Shown here: positions 18,207-26,762 of the stretch, in pieces | Layout of the letters: each line of letters starts with the position of its first letter | Position numbering within the stretch: the first letter of the stretch is position 1 | Source of the DNA: Mycolicibacterium rhodesiae | Lineage (GTDB): Bacteria > Actinomycetota > Actinomycetes > Mycobacteriales > Mycobacteriaceae | Length of the DNA stretch: 64,000 bases | Assembly (NCBI RefSeq): GCF_002086695.1 | Contig: NZ_MVIH01000006.1 | Coordinates: 186,001 to 250,000, forward strand | Direction: 5' to 3' | Translations under genes and position numbers: made by a program | The notes under the pieces: generated by a model | What the model saw: only the letters and a program-made list of their open reading frames with translations | Told to the model about the DNA's origin: nothing | Database searches by the model: none

Positions 18207-18710
18207 ATGACGATACGCGGGTGGACCTGGCTGCAGTGGGCCGTCGCGGTGCTCGCGGCATTGGGCGCAGCGGTCGTGGTAGCCGTCCCGAGCGCGCTGA
18301 TCTCCAATCCGTTTTTTCTGCGTATGACGCCGGTGCCGTGGTGGAGCTATGCGGTCTGGGCGCTCACCGCAGCGCTCACCGGGTTGCTCGTGGCGAGTTA
18401 CGTGCGGCGCCCGGATCACGAGAACCTCTCACCAGCCCGGGCGGGCGTGTTCGCCAATGTTGCATCGTTGTTGGCGGTGGGCTGTCCGGTTTGCAACAAG
18501 CTCGTTGTCGCCGCACTAGGGGTCAGCGGTGCGCTGTCAGTGTGGGCACCGCTCCAGCCGCTGATTGCTGTGGCCTCGCTGGCGTTGTTGGGCTGGGCAG
18601 TCTGGCGACGGCTGTCCACGCCGACCCAATGCCCGATCCCGAGCGCGCGGGTGGCCGCGACGCCGGGCGAGCAGGCGCAATCCGCGCTGGAAGGCATCCG
18701 GCCGCAGTGA
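18207..18710 (+). CDS. Membrane protein with a CPVC motif
   Basis: 167 residues with four or five hydrophobic segments. Near residue 92 it carries VGCPVCNKLVVAALGVSGAL, a CxxC-type pair inside a membrane segment. Similar actinobacterial membrane proteins exist without assigned function; the cysteine pair may bind metal or act in thiol redox. It is the first gene of the box-D operon and is followed by the BlaI-like repressor (18769) and M56 peptidase (19191), so it may be part of the sensing device. Confidence 0.7.
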   Translation: MTIRGWTWLQWAVAVLAALGAAVVVAVPSALISNPFFLRMTPVPWWSYAVWALTAALTGLLVASYVRRPDHENLSPARAGVFANVASLLAVGCPVCNKLVVAALGVSGALSVWAPLQPLIAVASLALLGWAVWRRLSTPTQCPIPSARVAATPGEQAQSALEGIRPQ

Positions 18711-18768
18711 CGGTGATACCAACGTCCACGCCCCCGGGTCCGAGCGCTGGCCGGCCCGGATTCCTGCG

Positions 18769-19194
18769 GTGACTCCTCGCAGGGAGACTCCGCGCGGTAT
18801 CCGCCGGACCCCAGCGGCGCGGCAACGCCCGCTGCCGGGCCTCGGCGAGCTGGAAGCCCTGACCATGGACGTGGTGTGGCGTTCTGCTGTACCGGTGCGG
18901 GTCCGCGACGTTCTGGACGAGCTCGAGCCGAACCGCAAGCCCGCTTATACCACTGTGATGACCGTCATGGACAACCTGTATCAGAAGGGATGGTTGAGCC
19001 GCCAGCTTGACGGGCGTGCCTACACGTACCTGGCAACACGCAGCCGCATCCAGGCCGCCACCGACGCGGTGCGTGACCTGCTGGCTGACAGCGGGGATCC
19101 GACGGCGGCGCTTCTGCATTTCGCCCGTGGCGCGACTGAAGCCGAGTTGGAGGCGTTGTCACGTGGTCTCAAAGAACGGCGCCGAAGGCTATGA
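18769..19194 (+). CDS. BlaI/MecI/CopY-family transcriptional repressor
   Basis: About 141 residues from the GTG at 18769; the true start is uncertain because no strong binding site is seen. The winged helix reads LGELEALTMDVVWRSAVPVR and then AYTTVMTVMDNLYQKGWLSR, very typical of BlaI/MecI. The C-terminal dimerisation part (TAALLHFARGATEAELEALSR) is also standard. Family members repress beta-lactamase or copper genes and are removed by proteolysis or metal binding. It overlaps the M56 peptidase gene by four bases (ATGA). The six 19-bp boxes in this window are its likely operators. Confidence 0.9.
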   Translation: MTPRRETPRGIRRTPAARQRPLPGLGELEALTMDVVWRSAVPVRVRDVLDELEPNRKPAYTTVMTVMDNLYQKGWLSRQLDGRAYTYLATRSRIQAATDAVRDLLADSGDPTAALLHFARGATEAELEALSRGLKERRRRL

Positions 19195-20096
19195 GCGCGA
19201 TGTTTGTGTTGGCGGTAGTCGGCCTCGCAATTGGCATCGTGGGGCCAAGCCTGCTTCGCGCCATGGTGACTCGGGGTGTGGAGGCGTCATTGGTCGTCGC
19301 AGTGTGGGCACTTACGATGTGCGCGACGGTCATCTCGATCGCGTTGCCTGTGCTGGGCGAACTGGTGCGCCGCTGTTGGCTGGCGTCACGCGAAGTTTCA
19401 CCCGGAGGCGTCGACTTGGTGGCTGCGGTCGTCAGTGCTCTCTTGCTTGGGTTCGCAGTGGCGCGGGGTGGCTGGGTGCTGTGGCGGTCCGGTCGGGAAC
19501 GCCACCGACTGCACGGGCGGCATGTCGAACTGGCGCGGCTGTTGACGGGCGCCAGGCCCGATGCCGGTGGGGTCTTGTGGCTGCCGGCCTCGGAACCGCT
19601 GGCTTACAGCGTGGCTGGCACACCGCCACTGGTGGTGCTGACCAGCGGCTTGACCCAGCGTCTGGACCGCGCGGCAGTCGATGCGGTCCTAGCACACGAG
19701 CGTTCCCATCTGCGCCGTGGTCACCACCTGTTGGTCGATGCGGCGCATGCCGCGGCTGCGGGCATGGGCTGGCTACCGTTGATGCGCCAGTCACCGTCGT
19801 TGATTCGCACGCTGGTTGAACTCGACGCCGACGTGCAGGCCGCGCGCCAGCACGGGTGTGGTGGTCTGCGGCGCGCGCTCGAGGAGCTGGCTGGGGCTCC
19901 CGCGCCAAGAGCGGCGTTGGGAATGACTGGTGAGTGCACCCGACTGCGGCTGGCCCGCTTGGAGAGCGGACGTTCAACAGGCCGGGGGCCGCTCGCGGGC
20001 TTGGCCACGGCCGCGTGCGGTGCGGCGTTGCTGGGTTCGATGCTGGCGTTCGTCGCGTTCACTATGACTGCGCTGGTGTCGTGCGCCGCGTTCTGA
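19191..20096 (+). CDS. M56-family (BlaR1-like) membrane metalloprotease
   Basis: 301 residues with about four membrane helices: one at the N-terminus, two around 35-55 and 75-95, and one at the C-terminus. The zinc site is HERSH in VDAVLAHERSHLRRGHH. The protein lacks the extracellular penicillin-binding domain of classical BlaR1, as in other short actinobacterial M56 proteins, so the signal sensed is unknown. The start overlaps the BlaI gene by four bases, indicating coupled synthesis of repressor and protease. By analogy it would inactivate the repressor when triggered. Confidence 0.9.
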   Translation: MSAMFVLAVVGLAIGIVGPSLLRAMVTRGVEASLVVAVWALTMCATVISIALPVLGELVRRCWLASREVSPGGVDLVAAVVSALLLGFAVARGGWVLWRSGRERHRLHGRHVELARLLTGARPDAGGVLWLPASEPLAYSVAGTPPLVVLTSGLTQRLDRAAVDAVLAHERSHLRRGHHLLVDAAHAAAAGMGWLPLMRQSPSLIRTLVELDADVQAARQHGCGGLRRALEELAGAPAPRAALGMTGECTRLRLARLESGRSTGRGPLAGLATAACGAALLGSMLAFVAFTMTALVSCAAF

Positions 20097-20179
20097 CACG
20101 GCGCACGAGCAGCAGGACGTCTCTCCGCAGTATTCCGTCCTGGCGCCGGGCGGGCGGGGGTGCGCGTCGACGACCTCAG

Positions 20180-20198
20180 CTACTATGCGTGACCGTAG
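20180..20198. promoter_or_regulatory. Putative BlaI-type operator (box E)
   Basis: CTACTATGCGTGACCGTAG shares the first eight bases with the box before the large L,D-transpeptidase and fits the consensus with two mismatches. It lies 71 bp before the deacetylase start at 20270, the same distance as box C has from its gene. Confidence 0.5.
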
Positions 20199-20269
20199 AT
20201 CGGTAGCCGCAGCTTGGCGGCTCATCTGTGAGATCCGCCCGTGTGCGACGTAGGACCTGGAGGTGCGAC

Positions 20270-21142
20270 ATGTTGTCCCGGAAAGGTTTACGGCTGTGGT
20301 GGCAGGTGAGTGCGCTTGCCGCGGTGCTGGTAGTAGTGGCGGCGGTGATGGTGCTCGCAGGGCGTGAACGGCAGGCCGCTGATCCTGACAATGTCGATTG
20401 CACGCGGGTCAAATGTGTGGCGTTGACCTTCGATGACGGACCGACACCGTTCACCGACCGCTTGCTGCAGGTCTTGACCGCTGACAACGCCAAGGCAACG
20501 TTCTTTCTGATCGGCAACAAGGTCGCCGCTGATCCGGGCGCAGCCCGGCGTATCGCCGATGCAGGGATGGAGATCGGCAACCACACCTGGGAACACCCGA
20601 ACATGAGCACGATCCCCGTGCAGGACATTCCGACCCAGCTCAGTAAAGCGTCGGAGGTCATCGCAGCGGCGACCGGCCGGGCGCCGCAGTTGTATCGCCC
20701 GGCGGGTGGCCTTTCCAGTGATGCGGTCCGCGCCGAGGCAGGCAAGCAGGGGTTGGCGGAGATCTTGTGGGACGTCATCCCGTTCGACTGGATCAATGAT
20801 TCCAACACCGCCGCCACCGTGTACATGCTGAAAACGCAGATCAAGCCAGGCTCAGTGGTGCTGCTGCACGATACGTACTCCAGCACCGTCGATTTGGTCT
20901 ACCAGTTCTTGCCGGTACTGATCGCCAACGGATATCACATGGTGACCGTCAGCCACCTGGTAGGTTCGCGCGCGCCCGGCAGCAGCTACGGCAGCCGGGT
21001 TAACGGGCCAGCCGCCAACGACATCGCCGACATCCCCGCTGGCCGCATCCCGCCGCTGCCCGCGACCCCCTCACTCAAACCGGCGCCGAATCTCCCGATT
21101 ACCGATATCCCCAACCAGAGTCCCGGTGGCCCACCGCAGTAG
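20270..21142 (+). CDS. Membrane-anchored polysaccharide (peptidoglycan) deacetylase
   Basis: 290 residues from the ATG at 20270, seven bases after GGAGGT; an in-frame start at 20228 is less likely. A signal anchor (VSALAAVLVVVAAVMVLAG) precedes a NodB-type CE4 domain: motif 1 TFDDGP, motif 2 HTWEHP with both zinc histidines, motif 3 YRPAGG, and LLHDT near the end. The C-terminus is Pro-rich and probably crosses the wall. Enzymes of this type remove acetyl groups from wall sugars and can confer lysozyme resistance. Box E upstream ties it to the L,D-transpeptidase/BlaI group. Confidence 0.92.
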   Translation: MLSRKGLRLWWQVSALAAVLVVVAAVMVLAGRERQAADPDNVDCTRVKCVALTFDDGPTPFTDRLLQVLTADNAKATFFLIGNKVAADPGAARRIADAGMEIGNHTWEHPNMSTIPVQDIPTQLSKASEVIAAATGRAPQLYRPAGGLSSDAVRAEAGKQGLAEILWDVIPFDWINDSNTAATVYMLKTQIKPGSVVLLHDTYSSTVDLVYQFLPVLIANGYHMVTVSHLVGSRAPGSSYGSRVNGPAANDIADIPAGRIPPLPATPSLKPAPNLPITDIPNQSPGGPPQ

Positions 21143-21257
21143 CCGCTGCGCCGTCGGCTGCCCGCGATCACCGCATCTCGTCCTCCCGCGGACCAATCGA
21201 ACGGTTTCACCGGCACGCGAACGAAGCGTTCTTCCTCACCGGAGTCGGTTCCCGACA

Positions 21258-21701
21258 TTAGATCTCCTCGGGCTCCATAGTGATTGCACCGCAGGGGCAT
21301 TCGGTGGCGCAGATGCCGCAGCCCTTGCAGTAGTCGTAATCGATGCGGTAGCGGTTGCCGGGACCGAGCTTGATGACGGCGTTGTCGGGGCACACGCCGT
21401 AGCAGTTATCGCATTCGAAGCAGTTGCCGCACGATAGGCAGCGACGGGCCTCGAACAGGGCGGTGGACTCATCGAGACCGCCGACGACTTCGTCGAAGGT
21501 GGAGGTTCGCCGCGCCGCGTCGAGGGTGGGGCGCACGGTGGCCGGCGCGACGGAGTAGTACCAGGTGTTGAGCCGGTCGTACGTCGCCGGGGGTGGTTCG
21601 GTGGGCGCGAGATAGTTGCCGTGGCGCAGCCAAGCGTCGACGTGGCGGGCGGCGCGTTTGCCGTGTCCGATCGCGGCGGTGACGGTCCGCTCAGCGGGAT
21701 T
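21258..21701 (-). pseudogene. C-terminal remnant of a ferredoxin-domain NAD(P)-binding oxidoreductase
   Basis: Similarity to glutamate-synthase-small-subunit-like oxidoreductases begins at about 21701 (NPAERTVTAAIGHGKRAARH), which is normally deep inside a protein of about 550 residues. It runs to the stop with intact 4Fe-4S motifs (CLSCGNCFECDNCYGVCP and CKGCGICATECPCG). The nucleotide-binding N-terminal two thirds are gone; an open frame to 21791 covers unrelated sequence. So this is a 5'-truncated remnant, cut by the rearrangement that built the island. The 21702-21981 stretch upstream holds no gene. Confidence 0.75.
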
Positions 21702-21981
21702 CCATGAATGCGAACACCTGATGTTTGTCCGCGCTGCGGTGGCAATTGGTGAGTGTCCACCCTGCATGCCTACTCCAGGCGCGACGCGCATCTATAGGGC
21801 CTGAAGTCCTGATTGTGCTCCCACGATTTCGTTTCCCGCCTCGTTGAGTGCTCGCCGGTTGTTCCAGGGTGCTGCTGGCACACTGGTGACCGGGCATGGC
21901 TAAAATGCGGTCTGAGACGTGATTTGAGCGCCGCAGAAGCCCAGTGTGAAAAAGCCCCTTCGCGCCCACGCTGAATACGCC

Positions 21982-22389
21982 TCAGGACGCGACCGCAACC
22001 AGCGTCGCCGCAACCCACACCGCAGCTAGAGCTGGCAACGCAAAGCGAAACGCCGAGTGCAACAAAAGGTTTACCACGGCCATGACACCGATCGATGGCG
22101 CGCCCGCAATCGCCAGGACTGCCACCGTGACCAGATTCCCCTCCCGCACACTCGTGACGGCCAGGTAAAGAGTGAGGATCCCGGTCGCCGCCGCGTACCC
22201 GCCGAGAACGGTGAACACACACCGCAGCCATCGGCCGAGGCGCGGCAAAGCCGTGGCTACCTCGACGGCGCTGCGGTCCAGGTAGCGCAGGTCCTCTGGC
22301 AGCAAGGCAGGACGGGCCAACATGAAGAATGCTCCGATGCCGACCAGGAAGGCACCGCCGACACCGAACAGCCACGCAGCCGCCGTCAC
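21982..22389 (-). CDS. Four-helix membrane protein
   Basis: 135 residues with four hydrophobic segments. It starts at a GTG at 22389 that overlaps the stop of an upstream decayed frame by four bases (GTGA), a sign of former translational coupling. No catalytic motif is visible and I do not recognise the family. The upstream frame looks like the end of an ArsR-type repressor (22386-22580), so it may once have belonged to a metal-responsive operon. Confidence 0.6.
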   Translation of the reverse strand: MTAAAWLFGVGGAFLVGIGAFFMLARPALLPEDLRYLDRSAVEVATALPRLGRWLRCVFTVLGGYAAATGILTLYLAVTSVREGNLVTVAVLAIAGAPSIGVMAVVNLLLHSAFRFALPALAAVWVAATLVAVAS

Positions 22390-22580
22390 CGCTGACCTCT
22401 GCCCGTACTACGTGCGGTGGCAACGGATTCGACCACCACGTCGGCGACGCGGTGGAAGTGCGGTGTAGTGCACAAGCCGATCCGTCGAGACCAGGTGACC
22501 CCGGCTCGATGCGAGGCGAGCAAGTTGGTCGGTACGGTCGAATACCGAATAGCCGCATGAGGCTGGCCGCGCAGGCCCCC
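22386..22580 (-). pseudogene. Probable frameshifted remnant of an ArsR-type repressor
   Basis: The last codons (HRVADVVVESVATARSTG) match the C-terminal helix of ArsR/SmtB repressors. A neighbouring frame just upstream (DQLARLASSRGHLVSTDRLV, then HYTALP) looks like the wing that should precede it, so one frameshift separates the halves. No N-terminal recognition helix is found up to 22841. The stop overlaps the start of the membrane protein at 22389. The rest of 22581-22877 shows nothing convincing. Confidence 0.45.
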
Positions 22581-22877
22581 TGACCCACTCGACTCGCCCC
22601 ACCGCGAAATTGCGTCACCGGGCGGACGTGCGGCGGGCTGTGAGGTCGGCGCGCGCGTCAACCCTCGGCGACTGCGGGCGCAACGGACGGGGGCAAGGCT
22701 CGCGAGTTCCGTTGCAGCCGGGCTGCGTTGCCACTCGTTCAGGACGCGTATTCCTTCGCGATAGTCAATGGCATGGGATGGAACGGGCTCAGCCGAGTAC
22801 CACGCAGAGCGGGATGTCGACGTCGACAATGTGATCACCATAAACAGAATCGGTCACCGAGAGGGCTTCTCAGACGG

Positions 22878-23342
22878 TTAGGAACGCGGCGTGCTGGGGT
22901 TGCTCGACGAGGTCGGGGGGTGGTGCGGGTCGGTGCTGGCTCCACCGGGACTCATCCCGCCGGGTGTCATCCCACCGGGGGCGGACCCGCCAGGAGTCAT
23001 CCCTCCGGGACCCATCCCGCCGCCGGGCCCCATCATCCCGCCGGGCCCCATCATCCCGCCGGGACCCATTGGCATTTGCCCACCAGTGCCCATCATCGGG
23101 CACGTGCCGGATGGGCCCGTCCTCTCGCCGTCGTAGCCGCGATGCCACCCTGTTTGCCTGCCGAGGAAGAACCCGGAGAAGAACAGGACCGCGACGATGA
23201 ACACAACGCCTGCGGCGATGCCTACCCACAGTAGGACAGCGGTCAGGCGACTGCGCTGGTCGGACGCTCGCGAGGACGTAGCCACCGGCCGCTCCTCGGA
23301 AGTGGTAACTGTCGGGGAGGGAGATTCAGCGGATTCGGGCAT
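22878..23342 (-). CDS. Membrane-anchored Gly/Met-rich protein
   Basis: 154 residues: a cytoplasmic Ser/Thr-rich start, one membrane helix (about 34-60, ending GFFLGRQTGWHRGYDGE), then an outside tail built of GPGGMM/GPGGMT/PGGMS repeats, about 80 residues with more than a dozen methionines and some histidines. Met-rich repeats bind Cu(I) or Ag(I) in several periplasmic metal proteins, so a metal-buffering role is likely but unproven. No clear binding site is seen before the ATG at 23342. The box at 23412-23430 lies 69 bp upstream. Confidence 0.7.
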   Translation of the reverse strand: MPESAESPSPTVTTSEERPVATSSRASDQRSRLTAVLLWVGIAAGVVFIVAVLFFSGFFLGRQTGWHRGYDGERTGPSGTCPMMGTGGQMPMGPGGMMGPGGMMGPGGGMGPGGMTPGGSAPGGMTPGGMSPGGASTDPHHPPTSSSNPSTPRS

Positions 23343-23411
23343 GCAGTGATGATGCGCCGGCTGGGTCCGCCAGGTGTGGTTTCCCCTCGATTCCCAGCGT
23401 GCGTACAGGAT

Positions 23412-23430
23412 GTCCTATAGAGAGTAGTAC
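23412..23430. promoter_or_regulatory. Putative BlaI-type operator (box F)
   Basis: GTCCTATAGAGAGTAGTAC fits [G/C]TACTA-N7-TAGTA[C/G] with one mismatch, 69 bp upstream of the Gly/Met-rich protein start at 23342. Confidence 0.5.
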
Positions 23431-23535
23431 TGAACAACTACGTTGATGACGCGCGCGCCGCAGGTGGTAATTCGTTCAGGTGTCTGCCACGCAGTCGCGG
23501 CGCCGACGACGCGCCCTGTGCCCGCCCGCGGGGTT

Positions 23536-23557
23536 TCTTGAGCGAATCTTTACAGAA
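23536..23557 (+). promoter_or_regulatory. Tandem direct-repeat box of the island two-component system (box 1)
   Basis: Two adjacent 11-bp units of the form TCTT-N4-GAA, as at 32114, 35107 and 38103. This one points toward the SHOCT-cupredoxin operon at 23730, 172 bp downstream; no other gene lies between. Confidence 0.65.
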
Positions 23558-23729
23558 CCCTCATCAGTTCATCGTGATCGGTGCGCACTGTTGGAGTGAG
23601 TACGAGGTAGACGACCACGATGTGCCACGCGGCTCGGCTATGGGTCGCTTGTGCGACGCTTGTGTTGTACCTCGCGCATGAGAAGTTCGCTGTAGTGCGG
23701 CTTCACCTTTAGGAAAGTAGCGGACGACG

Positions 23730-23987
23730 ATGATGTGGTATGGCGGTGACGGCTGGGGATGGGGCGGTTGGATTCTGATGACGGTCGGGATGGTGGCGTT
23801 CTGGGCGTTGGTGATCACTGCGATCGTGATTGCCATTCGCTACGTTGGCGATTCACGCCACACGACCCGTCCGCCGGTTTCCGGGCCGACGCGGGCCGAG
23901 GATCTGCTCCACGACCGCTTCGCTCGTGGCGAGATCGACGGCGAGGAGTACCGGCAGCGCATGGCGCTGCTGCGTGATCACCGGTGA
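23730..23987 (+). CDS. SHOCT-domain small membrane protein
   Basis: 85 residues. A Trp/Gly-rich start (MMWYGGDGWGWGG) leads into one membrane helix (WILMTVGMVAFWALVITAIVIAI) and a C-terminal SHOCT motif (LLHDRFARGEIDGEEYRQRM). A closely similar protein is encoded at 39785-40051. The short SHOCT domain commonly follows membrane segments and may mediate oligomerisation. The stop overlaps the GTG start of the cupredoxin gene, so the two are coupled. Direct-repeat box 1 lies upstream. Confidence 0.85.
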   Translation: MMWYGGDGWGWGGWILMTVGMVAFWALVITAIVIAIRYVGDSRHTTRPPVSGPTRAEDLLHDRFARGEIDGEEYRQRMALLRDHR

Positions 23988-24610
23988 TCGCGGTGGGCTC
24001 CCACCGTGTGCGGCCGGCGCTGATCGTCGCGATCGCCGCCGTCGCGCTCGGAATCGCGAGCACAGCCTCGTTGGCCGCCTTTGGGCCGTTTGCCGGTTCA
24101 CGATCCTGCGCGGCGCCGGCGTTGTCCGGCACAGTGGTTGACGTCACCCTCACCGACATGGGAGGCATGATGGGGCCGGGCATGATGGGCAACGGCTCCT
24201 ACGGCCCGGGCGCGAACAACAACGGATACCCGTGGCCTCCCAAGGGAACGACGCGGGTCTTCGTCAACCCGTCAACAGTCCCGGCGGGACAGGTGTCGCT
24301 GCGGGTACGCAACAAGGGCGCGCTGACCCACGAGGTGGTCGTGCTACCACTGCCGCAGGGCCAGCTGCCTGGGCAGCGTGTCAGCGGTCCCGACGGCAAG
24401 GTTGACGAGACCGGCAGCCTGGGTGAAGCCTCCCGCACCTGCGGTGCCGGTGAAGGTATGGACATCGCCCCTTACGGCATCGCTGCCGGGGCGAGCGGCT
24501 GGACCACCATCACCCTGCCCCCCGGGCGCTACGAGCTGATCTGCAACATCGCCGGCCACTACTGGGCGGGCATGTACACCGAACTCGACGTCAGTGGTCC
24601 GAGCCGATGA
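23984..24610 (+). CDS. Exported cupredoxin-like (sulfocyanin-type) copper protein
   Basis: 208 residues from a GTG at 23984 that overlaps the SHOCT gene. A signal sequence (ALIVAIAAVALGIASTASLA) precedes a blue-copper fold. The type-1 site is visible: His in ALTHEVVVLP, then Cys, His and Met spaced C-x4-H-x4-M in LICNIAGHYWAGM. A Met/Gly-rich loop (MGGMMGPGMMGNG) is inserted near the N-terminus. It may carry electrons or bind excess copper outside the membrane. Box 1 upstream suggests control with the multicopper oxidase and the CPD ATPase. Confidence 0.88.
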   Translation: MIAVGSHRVRPALIVAIAAVALGIASTASLAAFGPFAGSRSCAAPALSGTVVDVTLTDMGGMMGPGMMGNGSYGPGANNNGYPWPPKGTTRVFVNPSTVPAGQVSLRVRNKGALTHEVVVLPLPQGQLPGQRVSGPDGKVDETGSLGEASRTCGAGEGMDIAPYGIAAGASGWTTITLPPGRYELICNIAGHYWAGMYTELDVSGPSR

Positions 24611-24802
24611 ATCTGGCGCAGTCGACAACCGCGTATAGGCGGGCGGGCAACCCAAGAGTCCCATCCGCGTCCAAAGCGGCCGGATGCGTCCACACTCCGC
24701 GGATGAACTGGGCGCCGCCAACCATCCCGATGCGTACGCATGCCCTCGAGCCTGCCACCCGCCCGATCTGGGCGTCACGAGGACAGTGTTAGCTTCGCAT
24801 CC

Positions 24803-25804
24803 GTGACTGCAAACGAGGCTGCCCCGCTGCGGATCGGCGTCTTGGGCGCGGCGCGCATCGCACCGATGGCGCTCATCAGGCCCGCCAAGAGAAACGCCGA
24901 GGTCGTGGTTACCGCGGTCGCAGCGCGCGAAAACTCGCGTGCGGCGGCGTTCGCTTCCAAACACGACATCGCCCGGGTGCACGACAGTTACGAGGCGCTG
25001 ATCGCCGACCCGAGCCTCGACGCTATCTACAATCCGCTGCCGAACAGTTTGCACGGCAGGTGGACTCGAGAGGCACTGGCCGCCGGCAAGCACGTGTTGT
25101 GTGAAAAGCCGTTCGCCGCCAACGCTGCCGAAGCCCGGGAGGTCGCCGACGTCGCCGCAACGTCGGACCGAGTGGTGATGGAGGCGTTCCACTACCGCTA
25201 CCATCCACTTGCTTTGCGAATCGAACAGATCATTGCAGGGGGCGAACTCGGGAAGCTCGAGCGGGTGGAGGCAACCTTGTGCTACCCCCTGCCGAGGTTC
25301 TCCGACATCCGGTATCGCTACTCACTTGCCGGCGGCGCGACAATGGATGCTGGGTGCTATGCGGTGAACATGGCGCGCGCGTTCGGCGGTGCAAGACCGG
25401 AAGTAGTTTCGGCACGGGCGAAACTGCACGATCCGGAGATCGACCGGGCCATGACGGCCGAGTTGCGATTTCCCGGCGGCCACACCGGCCGGATCTCCTG
25501 CTCGATGTGGTCCTCGAATCTGCTGCAAATGAGCGCTCGGGTGGTAGGTGACCGTGGCGAGCTTCACGTGCTGAATCCGGTAATGCCACAGCTCTTCCAC
25601 CGGCTCATGGTCCGATCAGCCAACTGCAATCGCGTGGAACGATTCTCGCGCCGCTCGTCCTATGCTTATCAGCTCGACGCTTTCGCTGCGGCGGTGCTGC
25701 GCGGCGAACCCGTGAAGACGACGGCGCAAGACGCGGTCGAAAACATGGCCGTCATCGATGCGGTCTATCACACTGCGGGCCTTCCACCGCGCGAGCGCAG
25801 CTGA
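24803..25804 (+). CDS. Gfo/Idh/MocA-family oxidoreductase
   Basis: 333 residues from the GTG at 24803 (VTANEAAPLRIGVLG); a longer in-frame start at 24740 lies in low-quality sequence. The N-terminal Rossmann motif is IGVLGAARIAP, and CEKPFAANAAEAREV carries the usual lysine of the family. The C-terminal domain has GGGTMDAGCY-like sequence (GGATMDAGCYAVNM). It should be an NAD(P)-dependent sugar or polyol-type dehydrogenase; the substrate cannot be assigned. It is not clearly linked to the metal genes and has no operon partner. Confidence 0.85.
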   Translation: MTANEAAPLRIGVLGAARIAPMALIRPAKRNAEVVVTAVAARENSRAAAFASKHDIARVHDSYEALIADPSLDAIYNPLPNSLHGRWTREALAAGKHVLCEKPFAANAAEAREVADVAATSDRVVMEAFHYRYHPLALRIEQIIAGGELGKLERVEATLCYPLPRFSDIRYRYSLAGGATMDAGCYAVNMARAFGGARPEVVSARAKLHDPEIDRAMTAELRFPGGHTGRISCSMWSSNLLQMSARVVGDRGELHVLNPVMPQLFHRLMVRSANCNRVERFSRRSSYAYQLDAFAAAVLRGEPVKTTAQDAVENMAVIDAVYHTAGLPPRERS

Positions 25805-25902
25805 ACGGTGGACCACGAATAGCTCCAGTGTTGTTGGCGTATCACGGAAAGCTGGGACGTTCGTCATCTGAACATGCCATCACCAAGGTGCGGAGCACGC
25901 AC

Positions 25903-26682
25903 CTACGTCTCGATGATGCGAGTGACGTACGGTGTCATGCCAGCGGTGCGGACCGGCGAAATCTTCACAGGCACACCGGTTTGCTGTGCTTCGAGCATCT
26001 GGCCTCCGCCGAGGTAGAGGGCTTCGTGCTGACCCCCTCCGGAGCCCCAGAACAACAGGTCGCCGCGCTTAGCCTCCGATGGCGGCACCTTGCGGCCCGC
26101 GTCGTATTGGGCCCCGGAGAACCGGGGAAGCAGAATGCCGACACCGGCGAATGCGTACCGAGTCAAACCTGAGCAGTCGAATCCGACCGTGTTAGCGCCG
26201 GAGTCGATTCCAAGACTTGGCCCTGTGAGGCTCCCGCCGCCCCAGGAGTAGGGCACCCCCATCTGTGATCCGGCTCGGCGGATTACATACTCGATCGCCT
26301 GCTTACCGTTTACGCGGTTGCCGCTGAAAACAGACGGCGGATCGGCCGTCGGGCTTCCGATCCCGAGGCTGCCGAGGAACTTACGCCCTAGGTCTATCGT
26401 AGTTTGCGCAGCCTTGGCGGTTGCCTGCAGCGATGCATTTGCGATCGCCAAGGGGTCACCCGGAGCTCCCGCGCTGAGCACCTTGGGCAGCAACGGGTCC
26501 CACGGGCCATTCGTCGGCTCGGCTCGGGCGGGCGAAAGCGGGGCTGCCACCAGCGTGGCAACGACGGCGAATCCCAGAACGGCTGAACGCCTGCTCCAGA
26601 GCCGACGACTCGCACGGCGGGGCCGCCTCGGACGCGGTGGCGGGCATTCGTCGCGATTGTTGGTGCGCGATGGGACCGGCAT
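25903..26682 (-). CDS. RipB/RipD-like NlpC/P60 peptidoglycan hydrolase
   Basis: 259 residues from the ATG at 26682, preceded by AAGGAGAG; the frame runs on to 26763 but lacks a site there. An Arg-rich N-terminus with a signal peptide (SAVLGFAVVATLVAAPLSPARA) is followed by a short linker and the NlpC/P60 domain. Catalytic Cys lies in GFDCSGLTRY and His in GGQHEALYLG. Linker and domain are close to the C-terminal half of the RipA-like protein at 4430 (LGRKFLGSLGIG versus LGKSFLQKLGI), but the coiled-coil cap is absent, so it may be constitutively active. A perfect palindrome lies upstream. Confidence 0.88.
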   Translation of the reverse strand: MPVPSRTNNRDECPPPRPRRPRRASRRLWSRRSAVLGFAVVATLVAAPLSPARAEPTNGPWDPLLPKVLSAGAPGDPLAIANASLQATAKAAQTTIDLGRKFLGSLGIGSPTADPPSVFSGNRVNGKQAIEYVIRRAGSQMGVPYSWGGGSLTGPSLGIDSGANTVGFDCSGLTRYAFAGVGILLPRFSGAQYDAGRKVPPSEAKRGDLLFWGSGGGQHEALYLGGGQMLEAQQTGVPVKISPVRTAGMTPYVTRIIET

Positions 26683-26762
26683 CAGCTCTAGCTCTCCTTC
26701 GGACGCGGCGGTGGATTGCCATGCCACGCTGGTCGGTTCTGATACCAACCTGGCCCAGGACA

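Noticed and set aside
22405..22423. A seventh possible BlaI-type box (GTACTA with weaker second half) before the membrane protein at 21982
   Set aside because: It matches only 8/10 with one flank wrong and lies inside the decayed ArsR-like frame, so I did not count it in the regulon.
22900..23110. Short repeated DNA units that could suggest a CRISPR or satellite array
   Set aside because: They are in-frame Gly/Met codon repeats within the 22878-23342 protein; no spacers, no Cas genes.
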